Assembly: GCF_030151385.1 (NCBI RefSeq) | Contig: NZ_JASLDS010000070.1 | Span: 1 to 45,765, forward strand | Length of the DNA stretch: 45,765 nt | Direction: 5' to 3' | Source of the DNA: Soonwooa sp. | GTDB lineage: Bacteria; Bacteroidota; Bacteroidia; Flavobacteriales; Weeksellaceae | Shown: positions 8,302-15,280 of the stretch, piece after piece | Layout: every line of letters starts with the position of its first letter | How positions within the stretch are numbered: position 1 is the first letter of the stretch | The notes under the pieces: generated by a model | What the model was told of the DNA's origin: nothing | Seen by the model: only the letters and a program-made list of their open reading frames with translations | Database searches by the model: none | Position numbers and translations under genes: made by a program

Positions 8302-9585
8302 TTACTTCTTTCTAGTAAAATTACTCTTGTTATTTGGCTTTTTGTAAGATAATCCGCTGCGTTGTTCAGATTTGGATTGTTTGTTAGCAGCAGGTCTTGG
8401 TGGTCTAGCAGCCATTGGCTTGTTGTTGCTATCACGTTTTTGCTCAACCAAATTATCGGTGTGGAAAGGATGATTCTTCTCAACCGGAATTTTTTTACCA
8501 ATCAATTTTTCGGTGTTTCTTAGGTTGACAAGATCCAATCCATCAACAAAAGAAAAAGAGGTTCCTTCGTTGCCCGCACGACCAGTACGACCAATTCTGT
8601 GGACGTAAGTTTCGGCAACGTCGGATAATTCGAAGTTCAAAACATATTTTAATTCGTCGATATCAATACCACGTGCTGCAATGTCTGTCGCAACAAGAAC
8701 ACGTGTTTTTTTCGATTTAAAATTGTTAAGCGCATTTTGTCTTTGGTTTTGTGACTTGTTACCGTGGATGGCTTCAGCAGAGATTTTTGAAGATTGCAAC
8801 TTACGTGCAATTTTGTCTGCGCCATGTTTAGTTCTTGCAAAAACCAAAAGTTGGTCAATCTTTTTATCTTGAAGAATGTGTATTAACAAATCAAGTTTAT
8901 CATCCTTTTCAACAAGATAAGCACTTTGTTGGATAGTGTCAGCCGTTGACGACACTGGTGTCACTTCGACCTTTACAGGATTGTGCAGAATGCTGTTGGC
9001 AAGTGCGCTAATCTCTTTAGGCATCGTCGCTGAGAAGAAAAGCGTTTGTCTTTTTTGAGGAATAAGTTTGATGACTTTTTTAACATCGTGAACAAATCCC
9101 ATATCCAACATTCTGTCGGCTTCATCCAAAACAAAAATCTCTAAATCTTTGAGACTGATAATTCTTTGGTTGATGAAATCTAGCAATCGTCCTGGTGTTG
9201 CAATAAGGATGTCAACCCCTTTTCTAAGACTTGCTTCTTGTGCACCTTGTTTAACACCTCCGAAAATCACCAAAGATTTTAGTGGAAGCGCTTTGCCATA
9301 ATCTTTGAAGTTTTCTTCAATTTGTATAGCGAGTTCACGCGTTGGCGTAAGGATTAAAGCTTTTATCTTTTTGTTGCTAGGCGAATACCTAGACATTAAA
9401 TTTTGTAAAATCGGAATCGCAAAAGCTGCGGTTTTTCCTGTTCCTGTTTGGGCACAACCTAAAAAGTCTTGTCCTTTAAGAATGGTTGGAATAGCTTTTT
9501 CCTGTATGGGCGTTGGCTTTTCGTATCCTAAAGTTTGGACAGCTTTTGTAATAGGTTCTATTAAATTAAGGTCTGTAAAATTCAA
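8302..9585 (-). CDS. RhlE-type DEAD-box RNA helicase
   Basis: This 427-residue ATP-dependent RNA helicase shows the full motif set: an N-terminal Q motif (PTPIQEKAIP), AQTGTGKT (45-52), PTREL, DEAD (154-157), SAT, and HRIGRTGRAG in the second RecA-like domain. A basic, Asn/Lys/Arg-rich tail of about 60 residues probably binds RNA. Together these fit the RhlE group, linked to ribosome biogenesis and cold growth. The start is TTG at 9585. A stop codon lies in frame a short way upstream with no ATG between, and residue 2 onward (NFTDLNLIEPI) matches the usual start of the family. The 5' leader contains a terminator-like hairpin just after a good -7 box. Confidence 0.93.
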   Translation of the reverse strand: MNFTDLNLIEPITKAVQTLGYEKPTPIQEKAIPTILKGQDFLGCAQTGTGKTAAFAIPILQNLMSRYSPSNKKIKALILTPTRELAIQIEENFKDYGKALPLKSLVIFGGVKQGAQEASLRKGVDILIATPGRLLDFINQRIISLKDLEIFVLDEADRMLDMGFVHDVKKVIKLIPQKRQTLFFSATMPKEISALANSILHNPVKVEVTPVSSTADTIQQSAYLVEKDDKLDLLIHILQDKKIDQLLVFARTKHGADKIARKLQSSKISAEAIHGNKSQNQRQNALNNFKSKKTRVLVATDIAARGIDIDELKYVLNFELSDVAETYVHRIGRTGRAGNEGTSFSFVDGLDLVNLRNTEKLIGKKIPVEKNHPFHTDNLVEQKRDSNNKPMAARPPRPAANKQSKSEQRSGLSYKKPNNKSNFTRKK

Positions 9586-9602
9586 ATGAATATATTTATT
9601 TT

Positions 9603-9634
9603 AAAAAAGAAATTCCTTCGCGATGAAGGAATTT
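9603..9634 (-). terminator. Terminator-like hairpin in the leader of the RhlE-type gene
   Basis: On the minus strand a 10-bp stem (AAATTCCTTC with GAAGGAATTT, loop of 5) is followed by C and six T. It lies 18 bases before the TTG start and just downstream of a -7 box at 9642-9649. It could end transcripts from the lipoprotein gene upstream or act as an attenuator. Confidence 0.75.
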
Positions 9635-9641
9635 TATGTTG

Positions 9642-9649
9642 CAAAGTTA
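9642..9649 (-). promoter_or_regulatory. -7 box for the RhlE-type helicase gene
   Basis: The minus strand reads TAACTTTG, a perfect TAnnTTTG. The predicted start of transcription falls at the foot of the hairpin at 9610-9634. Confidence 0.55.
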
Positions 9650-9668
9650 GGTTAAATAAAATAAAGAC

Positions 9669-10157
9669 TTATTCTACTTTTTTCCAATCTTGATTTTTGC
9701 GCAGTTCACGGATAAAATCGTAAACTTCTCTTAGGTTTTTGCTTCCATTGCCGCCGTAATCTTCGATGTTTTTAGATGTTCCATCTTTGTATTTGATGCG
9801 AAGAAAACTTGTTGCCATATCTGTGATATTGCGGTCTCCATATTTATTGTTGAGACTTTTGGGATTTAGTTTGTTTAGCAGCGCTGTTAACTTTTTGTAA
9901 TCCTCCGCTTTTATTGTCGTTTTAAAAGTCCCTTCTCTTGGTTTCGAAAAATCATCTTTTGAAAAATTTTCTCCAAAATTAAAACGTTCTGCTTCGAAAA
10001 CTGCGGTTCTATCTGCATTAATTGTCATTTTGAAAACGGAGCAAAAACCATAACATGGTGTTGTTTCGAATTCTATCGTCGAATATTTGGATTGGTTTTT
10101 CTGTGCTTGACAAGACATTAAAACAACAAATGCAAAAAGACTTAATAAGTATTTCAT
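9669..10157 (-). CDS. Small lipoprotein with DUF6438-like domain
   Basis: This 162-residue protein begins MKYLLSLFAFVVLMSCQAQ, a short lipoprotein signal with lipobox LMSC, so the mature protein should be anchored to a membrane by Cys17. The body starts with the pattern TIEFETTPCYGFCSVFKMTI and continues with short beta-like segments, as in DUF6438 proteins of Bacteroidota. Function is unknown. The frame is open 13 codons further upstream, but the signal peptide fixes the start at 10157. It lies 44 bases after the outer-membrane barrel gene on the same strand, and the two may be co-transcribed. The domain name is from memory of the family pattern. Confidence 0.82.
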   Translation of the reverse strand: MKYLLSLFAFVVLMSCQAQKNQSKYSTIEFETTPCYGFCSVFKMTINADRTAVFEAERFNFGENFSKDDFSKPREGTFKTTIKAEDYKKLTALLNKLNPKSLNNKYGDRNITDMATSFLRIKYKDGTSKNIEDYGGNGSKNLREVYDFIRELRKNQDWKKVE

Positions 10158-10201
10158 AATTTTTATTTTCTGAAAAGCTTTCAATTTTCGTTCCAATAAT
10201 A

Positions 10202-10810
10202 TTATTTGAATCGGTAACCTAAACCAACTTGGAAAAAGCTAGCTTTTATATCGGCGCCTTCTTTATTAATTTTAAAAAAGTTAAAATTATATCGGGCATC
10301 AAAAAACAAATTATTTGGTAGCTTATATTCTGTACTTAAAAAAGGAAAAATATTTAATGTGCTAATGTTATCAATTTTTCCATCTTGATAAAATCCGTCA
10401 TGGAATGAATATTTAACATTTGGATTCAAGTTAATACCGAAATTAAGTCCCGCTGAAACCGAAAAAGGCTCTGCGATATAATACTTCGCTGAAATCGGAA
10501 TTTGCAATTGTGGTAAATGTACGTTTGCTTTTTGAACGCCCATGTTGATAATTTCGTTTCCGACCATACTCGTTACGTCATAACTGAATTTTCCGCCAAG
10601 TTCGGTGTACAAAAGCTCACCTTGTACAGAAAATTTGTCGTTAATTTTGTGTTCAGCAACACCTCCAACATAGAAGTAAGATTTGCTGTCAATATTCTCA
10701 TCGAGAAGATTAATCGTTGATAAGTTGTAACCTGCTTTTACGCCGAAAGTTGTTTGCGCATAGGAGGTTGCTAAAAATCCTAAAGCAAGAATTGATAGTA
10801 GTTTTTTCAT
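10202..10810 (-). CDS. Outer-membrane beta-barrel protein (porin family)
   Basis: This 202-residue secreted protein has a signal peptide (MKKLLSILALGFLATSYAQ) followed by alternating aromatic/polar beta strands. It begins TTFGVKAGYNLSTIN and ends GLGYRFK, with a terminal aromatic pattern typical of outer-membrane barrels. It fits the small eight-stranded barrel group (PF13568 type) that is abundant in Bacteroidota. The ligand or role is unknown. It lies 20 bases downstream of obg on the same strand, so it probably shares that transcript, although no functional link is evident. Confidence 0.88.
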   Translation of the reverse strand: MKKLLSILALGFLATSYAQTTFGVKAGYNLSTINLLDENIDSKSYFYVGGVAEHKINDKFSVQGELLYTELGGKFSYDVTSMVGNEIINMGVQKANVHLPQLQIPISAKYYIAEPFSVSAGLNFGINLNPNVKYSFHDGFYQDGKIDNISTLNIFPFLSTEYKLPNNLFFDARYNFNFFKINKEGADIKASFFQVGLGYRFK

Positions 10811-10830
10811 AGTTTATTGTGATGTGATTG

Positions 10831-11814
10831 TTATCCGTGTAGTTTTTTCCAGATGGCGTCTTTTAGCTCCATCAATCCTTCGCCAGTAACACCTGAGAAG
10901 AAAATTGGTTTTTTGCCTTCCGGGAATTCAGAAGATATTTCTGCTTTTAATTCGTCATCCAACAAGTCCGCCTTAGAAACCGAAATAATATAATCTTTAT
11001 CCAAAAGTTCTGGATTGTATTTTTTTAATTCATTTTCTAAAATCTCAAATTCTTTATAATGATTTTCCGAATCTGCAGGGATTAAAAAAAGTAGGATAGA
11101 GTTACGCTCGATGTGACGTAAGAAGCGATGACCAAGACCTTTTCCTTCCGCAGCACCTTCGATAATCCCAGGAATATCTGCCATTACAAAGGATTTGTAA
11201 TTTCTGTAATCCACAATTCCTAAGTTAGGCGTAAGCGTAGTAAACGCGTAGTTAGCAATCTTTGGTTTTGCCGCAGAAACTGAAGCCAACAAGGTCGACT
11301 TACCAGCATTTGGAAAACCAACAAGTCCAACATCAGCAAGAATTTTTAGTTCGAAAACAACAAAACCTTCTTCGCCTTCCATACCAGGTTGTGCATATCT
11401 CGGTGTTTGATTGGTAGATGATTTGAAGTGCTCGTTACCAAGTCCACCTTTACCACCTTTCATGATGATGATTTCTTGACCATCTTCTAGGATTTCGCCA
11501 AGGATTTCGCCATCTTCATTTTTTGCAATGGTGCCGATGGGCACATTGATGTAGATGTCCTCACCAGCTGCACCAGTTAACTGATTTTTAGCACCGTTTT
11601 CACCACGACCAGCTTTCACGTGACGTGTGTAACGAAGCGGAAGAAGCGTCCATTCGTGACCGTTACCTTTCATGATGATGTCGCCACCACGACCACCATC
11701 GCCACCGTCAGGACCACCTTTGGGAATGTATTTTTCGCGACGAAGATGGGCTGAACCTGCGCCTCCGTGACCTGATGTACAATGAATTTTAACGTAATCT
11801 ACAAAATTGGACAT
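10831..11814 (-). CDS. obg: GTPase Obg (CgtA)
   Basis: This 327-residue GTPase helps late assembly of the 50S ribosomal subunit and links growth to the stringent response. The N-terminal glycine-rich Obg fold is present (for example GGPDGGDGGRGGD near 33-45). The G domain has G1 GFPNAGKST (166-174), then DIPG near 215 and the SKAD specificity motif. The C-terminal OCT extension found in many Firmicutes is absent, as is usual here. It begins at ATG 11814 after a 33-base leader from a likely -7 box at 11855-11862. The adk and hpt genes precede it on the same strand. Confidence 0.96.
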   Translation of the reverse strand: MSNFVDYVKIHCTSGHGGAGSAHLRREKYIPKGGPDGGDGGRGGDIIMKGNGHEWTLLPLRYTRHVKAGRGENGAKNQLTGAAGEDIYINVPIGTIAKNEDGEILGEILEDGQEIIIMKGGKGGLGNEHFKSSTNQTPRYAQPGMEGEEGFVVFELKILADVGLVGFPNAGKSTLLASVSAAKPKIANYAFTTLTPNLGIVDYRNYKSFVMADIPGIIEGAAEGKGLGHRFLRHIERNSILLFLIPADSENHYKEFEILENELKKYNPELLDKDYIISVSKADLLDDELKAEISSEFPEGKKPIFFSGVTGEGLMELKDAIWKKLHG

Positions 11815-11839
11815 TTGTTTTCTTTTTTAATTATATATG

Positions 11840-11893
11840 ATAAATTATGAGTTACAAATTTAGAATTAAGTACAAACCTAACTCATAATTTAT
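11840..11893. repeat. 15-bp perfect inverted repeat upstream of obg
   Basis: ATAAATTATGAGTTA (11840-11854) is repeated in perfect inverse as TAACTCATAATTTAT (11879-11893) with 24 bases between. The loop holds the -7 box of obg on the minus strand. No T-run follows, so this is not a simple terminator. Confidence 0.8.
11855..11862 (-). promoter_or_regulatory. -7 box for obg
   Basis: The minus strand reads TAAATTTG, a perfect TAnnTTTG, 41 bases before the obg start codon. It sits in the loop of an inverted repeat. Confidence 0.5.
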
Positions 11894-11912
11894 AACTCAT
11901 AACTAAAAAAAA

Positions 11913-12494
11913 TTACTTTGTAATTTTTTCAACTTCAGCAAAAAGTTTTTCTGCGATGTCTGATATTTCTCCAATACCATTAACCTCTACATATTTGCCT
12001 TGTTGTTTGTATAGTTCTGCAACTTCTGCCGTTTTTGCATAATATTCTTTGATGCGGTTACGGATGATTTCTTCGTTGCTATCGTCAGTTCTTCCACTTG
12101 TTTCGCCTCTTTTCAAAAGTCGTTGTACAAGCGTTTCGTCCTCAACTACCAAGGCTAGACAAATCGTGATGTCAGATTTTAGTTCGTCTTTTACAATTTG
12201 TTCCAAAGCTTCGGTTTGTTTTGCAGTTCTTGGGAAACCATCAAAAATAAAACCTGCGGCAGTTGTCGGTTTTCTTAGTTCGTCCACCAACATATCAATG
12301 GTCACTTGGTCTGGTACTAACTCGCCTTTGTCGATGTAAGATTTCGCAAGTTTTCCTAGTTCTGTTTCATTTTTGATATTGAATCTGAAAAGGTCGCCAG
12401 TCGAAACTTGTTTAAGATTAAATTTTTCAATCAAATGTTGCGCTTGCGTTCCTTTTCCGCTTCCCGGAGGACCGAATAATACTAAGTTAATCAT
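11913..12494 (-). CDS. adk: Adenylate kinase, short-LID form
   Basis: This 193-residue enzyme interconverts ATP + AMP and two ADP. The P-loop is GPPGSGKGTQ (8-17). The AMP-binding region contains STGDLFR and the segment FIFDGFPRT. The LID is short (RGETSGRTDDSNEEII) and lacks the zinc-binding cysteines and extra residues of long adenylate kinases, giving the roughly 190-residue length common in Bacteroidota. It lies between hpt (47 bases upstream) and obg on the same strand. The three probably form a housekeeping cluster, although obg has its own candidate promoter. Confidence 0.96.
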   Translation of the reverse strand: MINLVLFGPPGSGKGTQAQHLIEKFNLKQVSTGDLFRFNIKNETELGKLAKSYIDKGELVPDQVTIDMLVDELRKPTTAAGFIFDGFPRTAKQTEALEQIVKDELKSDITICLALVVEDETLVQRLLKRGETSGRTDDSNEEIIRNRIKEYYAKTAEVAELYKQQGKYVEVNGIGEISDIAEKLFAEVEKITK

Positions 12495-12541
12495 TTTTTA
12501 TTTAGATTTATTTGGAATACGATGCGAGACCGTATAGAAAT

Positions 12542-13096
12542 TTAGTGGTTGATACTTCCGTCTTCTAATTGATAAAGGTCTTTTAGGTTTCTTCCCAACT
12601 CATCATAATCCAATCCGTAGCCTAAAACAAATTTGTTAGGGATTTCTTTCCCAACATAATCGATCTTGAATTCTTTTTTGTAAACATCCGGTTTTAGTAA
12701 CAAAGATGCTACTTTAATCGATTTTGGACGTTGTGTTTCTTTAAAATAAGTGAAAAGATTTTCAATTGTATTACCTGTATCCACAATGTCTTCCATCAAA
12801 ATAATGTGACGGTCCTTGATGTCTTTTGTTAGCTCCATCTCTTTGAAGACAATCCCCGAAGATTCTGTCCCAACATAAGAACTCATTTTGATAAAACCAA
12901 GTTCGCACTCGCCAGGATAAGCTTTGATAAAATCAGAGAAAAACTGAATAACACCACTTAAAACCCCGATGAAAACTGGACGTTCGTCTTTGTATTCTTC
13001 ATAGACTTCTTTCGCCATTCTATCGACGATTGTTAAGATTTCTTCGTGCTTTAGATAAGGGACAAAGGATTTGTCGTGAACTTTTATACTTTCCAT
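12542..13096 (-). CDS. hpt: Hypoxanthine phosphoribosyltransferase
   Basis: This 184-residue purine salvage enzyme joins hypoxanthine or guanine to phosphoribosyl diphosphate, forming IMP or GMP. The PRPP-binding loop reads LMEDIVDTGNTI (100-111). The flexible-loop region (SSYVGTESSG, near 72-81) and the C-terminal KFVLGYGLDYDELGR segment that contacts the base are both present. It starts at ATG 13096, about 18 bases after a -7 box on the minus strand, and leads into adk. It is divergent from the type IX secreted protein gene. Confidence 0.94.
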   Translation of the reverse strand: MESIKVHDKSFVPYLKHEEILTIVDRMAKEVYEEYKDERPVFIGVLSGVIQFFSDFIKAYPGECELGFIKMSSYVGTESSGIVFKEMELTKDIKDRHIILMEDIVDTGNTIENLFTYFKETQRPKSIKVASLLLKPDVYKKEFKIDYVGKEIPNKFVLGYGLDYDELGRNLKDLYQLEDGSINH

Positions 13097-13113
13097 AATT
13101 TTTTAAGAAAGCA

Positions 13114-13121
13114 CAAAATTA
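13114..13121 (-). promoter_or_regulatory. -7 box for hpt
   Basis: The minus strand reads TAATTTTG, matching TAnnTTTG, 17 bases before the hpt ATG. Confidence 0.55.
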
Positions 13122-13179
13122 CGCATTTTAATTTATTATTAATAATTAGAAATATGACTTATGTAATAATATTAAAATT

Positions 13180-13212
13180 TTTGACTCTGTTTGATAACTT
13201 TATTTATTTTTG
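13180..13212 (+). promoter_or_regulatory. Promoter of the type IX secreted protein gene
   Basis: A -33 element TTTG (13180-13183) and a -7 element TATTTTTG (13205-13212) are 21 bases apart. The ATG at 13232 follows 19 bases later. Confidence 0.65.
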
Positions 13213-13231
13213 CAGCCCTTTAACTATTAAT

Positions 13232-14125
13232 ATGAATAAAAAACTATTTATTTCTACACTTTCGATATTGTTGTTTAGCCAAAGTATTTCGGCACAAGAA
13301 ACCAAAATCTCTTTTGAAACTTCGGAAGGTTTTACTCTCGGAAACTTTAATGGACAAAAAGGATGGAGCAATTGGGGGTATGTGGACGAGACGCATTCTC
13401 AGGTCGTTAACACGATAGCAGCGGACGGCGCAAACTCGGTTGAAGTTACGGCAGATGAGGCGCAAGAAGAGAATTGGGGAGGCATTTTCTACAATGCACC
13501 AGCTTATAGAAGAATGTCAATTTCGGCAGACATTTATCTAGATAAGTTAACCTCTGCGGATTACGATATGTTGACGCTTTACAGCATGGATGTTGATGAC
13601 TACGAGCGTATTGGAGGTTTCTACTATAGTTATAATGCAAGCTTAGAAGTTGGCGATGATACGACAAGCGTTATCAAAACTTGGCAGGCTAAAAAATGGT
13701 ACAACTTAAAAGTTAACATCGATTTTAACACAAAAAAAATCGAGTATTATCTTGATAATGTTAAACTTACAACCTCGACTTTTAATTCTGAAATTAATTC
13801 CATTAAAGAGTTTGATTTTGAGTTCGATAATTATAAATCGGGTTTCAAAGTGGATAATGTTAAAATCCAAAATCTTGATAATCTAGCAACTGCTGAAATT
13901 GATAAAAATGTGTTTCAAGTTTATCCAAATCCAAGTTCCGATTTTATAAATATTAAAGGAGTAAAAGATGTAGAGCAGATTTCGATTTTCGATGGCAGCG
14001 GAATTTTAATTTATCAATCAAATTCTTTTGCTCCTATTGATGTTAAAGCTTGGAAATCTGGTTTGTATTTAATTAAGATTAAAACTAAAAATACAGAAGT
14101 AACGACTAAATTTATTAAGCAATAG
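13232..14125 (+). CDS. Secreted protein with type IX sorting tail
   Basis: This 297-residue protein has a signal peptide (MNKKLFISTLSILLFSQSISAQ), so it crosses the inner membrane by Sec. The middle part (about residues 25-205) is beta-rich, with aromatic patches and a FDFEFDNYKSGFKVDNVKIQ segment. This resembles concanavalin-like carbohydrate-binding sandwiches. The last 75 residues form a type IX secretion sorting domain: VYPNPSSDFINI, then ISIFDGSGILIY and SGLYLIKIKT. It should be exported to the cell surface or medium. The frame is open upstream to a GTG at 13076, but the signal peptide and promoter place the start at 13232. The ligand is unknown. Confidence 0.88.
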   Translation: MNKKLFISTLSILLFSQSISAQETKISFETSEGFTLGNFNGQKGWSNWGYVDETHSQVVNTIAADGANSVEVTADEAQEENWGGIFYNAPAYRRMSISADIYLDKLTSADYDMLTLYSMDVDDYERIGGFYYSYNASLEVGDDTTSVIKTWQAKKWYNLKVNIDFNTKKIEYYLDNVKLTTSTFNSEINSIKEFDFEFDNYKSGFKVDNVKIQNLDNLATAEIDKNVFQVYPNPSSDFINIKGVKDVEQISIFDGSGILIYQSNSFAPIDVKAWKSGLYLIKIKTKNTEVTTKFIKQ

Positions 14126-14191
14126 TCTTTATAGGATATTTTTAGATTTCAGAAATATTATCTTGTTTGTTTTAAATTTTTAGAAAAATAT

Positions 14192-14221
14192 TTTGCTTGT
14201 TAAAAATTATTTATAAATTTG
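14192..14221 (+). promoter_or_regulatory. Promoter of the histidine operon
   Basis: TTTG (14192-14195), an 18-base spacer and TAAATTTG (14214-14221) match the Bacteroidota promoter consensus. The leader peptide starts 20 bases downstream. Spacing is identical to that of the pyr promoter at 41602-41631. Confidence 0.75.
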
Positions 14222-14240
14222 CTTCATCAAAATAACAAAA

Positions 14241-14297
14241 ATGTATAACAATCAATTACATCATTATTATCATCATACTTGCACTCAGGCGAGCTGA
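14241..14297 (+). CDS. Histidine operon leader peptide
   Basis: This 18-codon ORF reads MYNNQLHHYYHHTCTQAS and ends in TGA. Four of its residues are histidine, arranged HHYYHH, far above chance. It lies between a consensus promoter and an intrinsic terminator, upstream of hisG. This is the layout of a translation-coupled attenuator: a shortage of charged His-tRNA would stall the ribosome at the CAT codons and favour read-through. The His-codon stretch (14260-14267) can pair with 14297-14304, and TGATAT (14301-14306) can pair with ATATCA (14321-14326). This gives two exclusive folds in the right order, although the second is weak. Confidence 0.85.
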   Translation: MYNNQLHHYYHHTCTQAS

Positions 14298-14325
14298 TAA
14301 TGATATGTAGTTGACAGAAAATATC

Positions 14326-14366
14326 AAAATCCCGTTTGAGTAAATCGAACGGGATTTTTTATTTTT
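14326..14366 (+). terminator. Attenuator terminator upstream of hisG
   Basis: A 14-bp stem (14326-14339 with 14345-14358, one G-U pair, loop GTAAA) carries the GC core TCCCG/CGGGA and runs into TTTTTTATTTTT. It lies 28 bases after the leader peptide stop codon and 54 bases before hisG, so it should gate the whole operon. Confidence 0.92.
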
Positions 14367-14412
14367 AATCGGCAGAATCCGCGATTTACTCAGGCTTTAA
14401 TTCAATAAAAAA

Positions 14413-15270
14413 ATGAGTAAACTAAAAATTGCCATTCAAAAAAGCGGACGACTTTACGAAGATTCCATCAAGCTTTTGCGCGACTGCGGCATTTCTTACA
14501 ATGACGGAAAAGACCAACTGAAGGTTTCTGTCGATAATTTTCCGCTTGAGATTTTTTATCTGCGTAACTCCGATATTCCGCAATATGTCGAAGATGGTGT
14601 TGTGGACGTTGCAATTGTTGGCGAAAATCTTTTAATCGAAACTTCAAAAAATATTGATGTTGTTGAGCATTTAGGATTTTCGAAGTGTCGTGTATCAATG
14701 GCAGTTCCCAAAGATATTGATACAGACGATTTATCTTATTTTAATGCTAAAAAGATTGCAACTTCTTACCCGAATACCCTGCGTCGATTTCTAGACGAGA
14801 ATAATATTAAGGCCGATATTCACGTCATTTCTGGTTCGGTGGAGATTGCGCCAAATATTGGTCTTGCGGAAGGCATTTGTGATATCGTAAGTTCAGGTTC
14901 AACTTTGTTTAAAAACGGACTTCGCGAGACAAAAGTGATTCTAAAATCCGAAGCGGTTTTGGCAAAAAATCAAAATCTTTCAGAAGAAAAAGAAGCGATT
15001 TTAGGGAAATTGTTATTTCGAATCCAAGCCGTTCAGAAAGCTAAAAATTCAAAGTATATTTTGCTAAATGTCCCGAATTCTAAGATTGAATCGGTTTCTA
15101 AAATCTTGCCCGTTCTTAAAAGTCCGACCGTTATTCCTTTAGCAGAGGAAGGTTGGAGTAGCATACATTCTGTTATTGACGAAAGTCGTTTTTGGGAAGT
15201 TATTGACGAGTTGAAGCAAGCTGGTGCGCAGGATATTTTGATTATCCCGATTGATAAAATGGTGATTTAA
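14413..15270 (+). CDS. hisG: ATP phosphoribosyltransferase, long form
   Basis: This 285-residue enzyme catalyses the first step of histidine synthesis, joining ATP and PRPP. The N-terminal part (KIAIQKSGRLYEDSIKLL) and the PRPP-binding region near residue 155 (SGSVEIAPNIGLAEGICDIVSSG) are typical. The extra C-terminal domain of about 75 residues (from near 210, QAVQKAKNSKYILLNVP) is the ACT-like domain of long HisG proteins, which usually gives feedback inhibition by histidine. No separate hisZ is needed or present. It is the first structural gene after the attenuator, and hisD starts 10 bases downstream. Confidence 0.96.
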   Translation: MSKLKIAIQKSGRLYEDSIKLLRDCGISYNDGKDQLKVSVDNFPLEIFYLRNSDIPQYVEDGVVDVAIVGENLLIETSKNIDVVEHLGFSKCRVSMAVPKDIDTDDLSYFNAKKIATSYPNTLRRFLDENNIKADIHVISGSVEIAPNIGLAEGICDIVSSGSTLFKNGLRETKVILKSEAVLAKNQNLSEEKEAILGKLLFRIQAVQKAKNSKYILLNVPNSKIESVSKILPVLKSPTVIPLAEEGWSSIHSVIDESRFWEVIDELKQAGAQDILIIPIDKMVI

Positions 15271-15280
15271 AATTTCGATT

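Noticed and set aside
10158..10196. Longer start for the lipoprotein gene
   Set aside because: The lipoprotein signal must be N-terminal, so ATG at 10157 is used.
13076..13231. Upstream extension of the type IX secreted protein to a GTG at 13076
   Set aside because: It would bury the signal peptide at residue 53 and cover the promoter. MNKKLFIS at 13232 is a normal secreted start.
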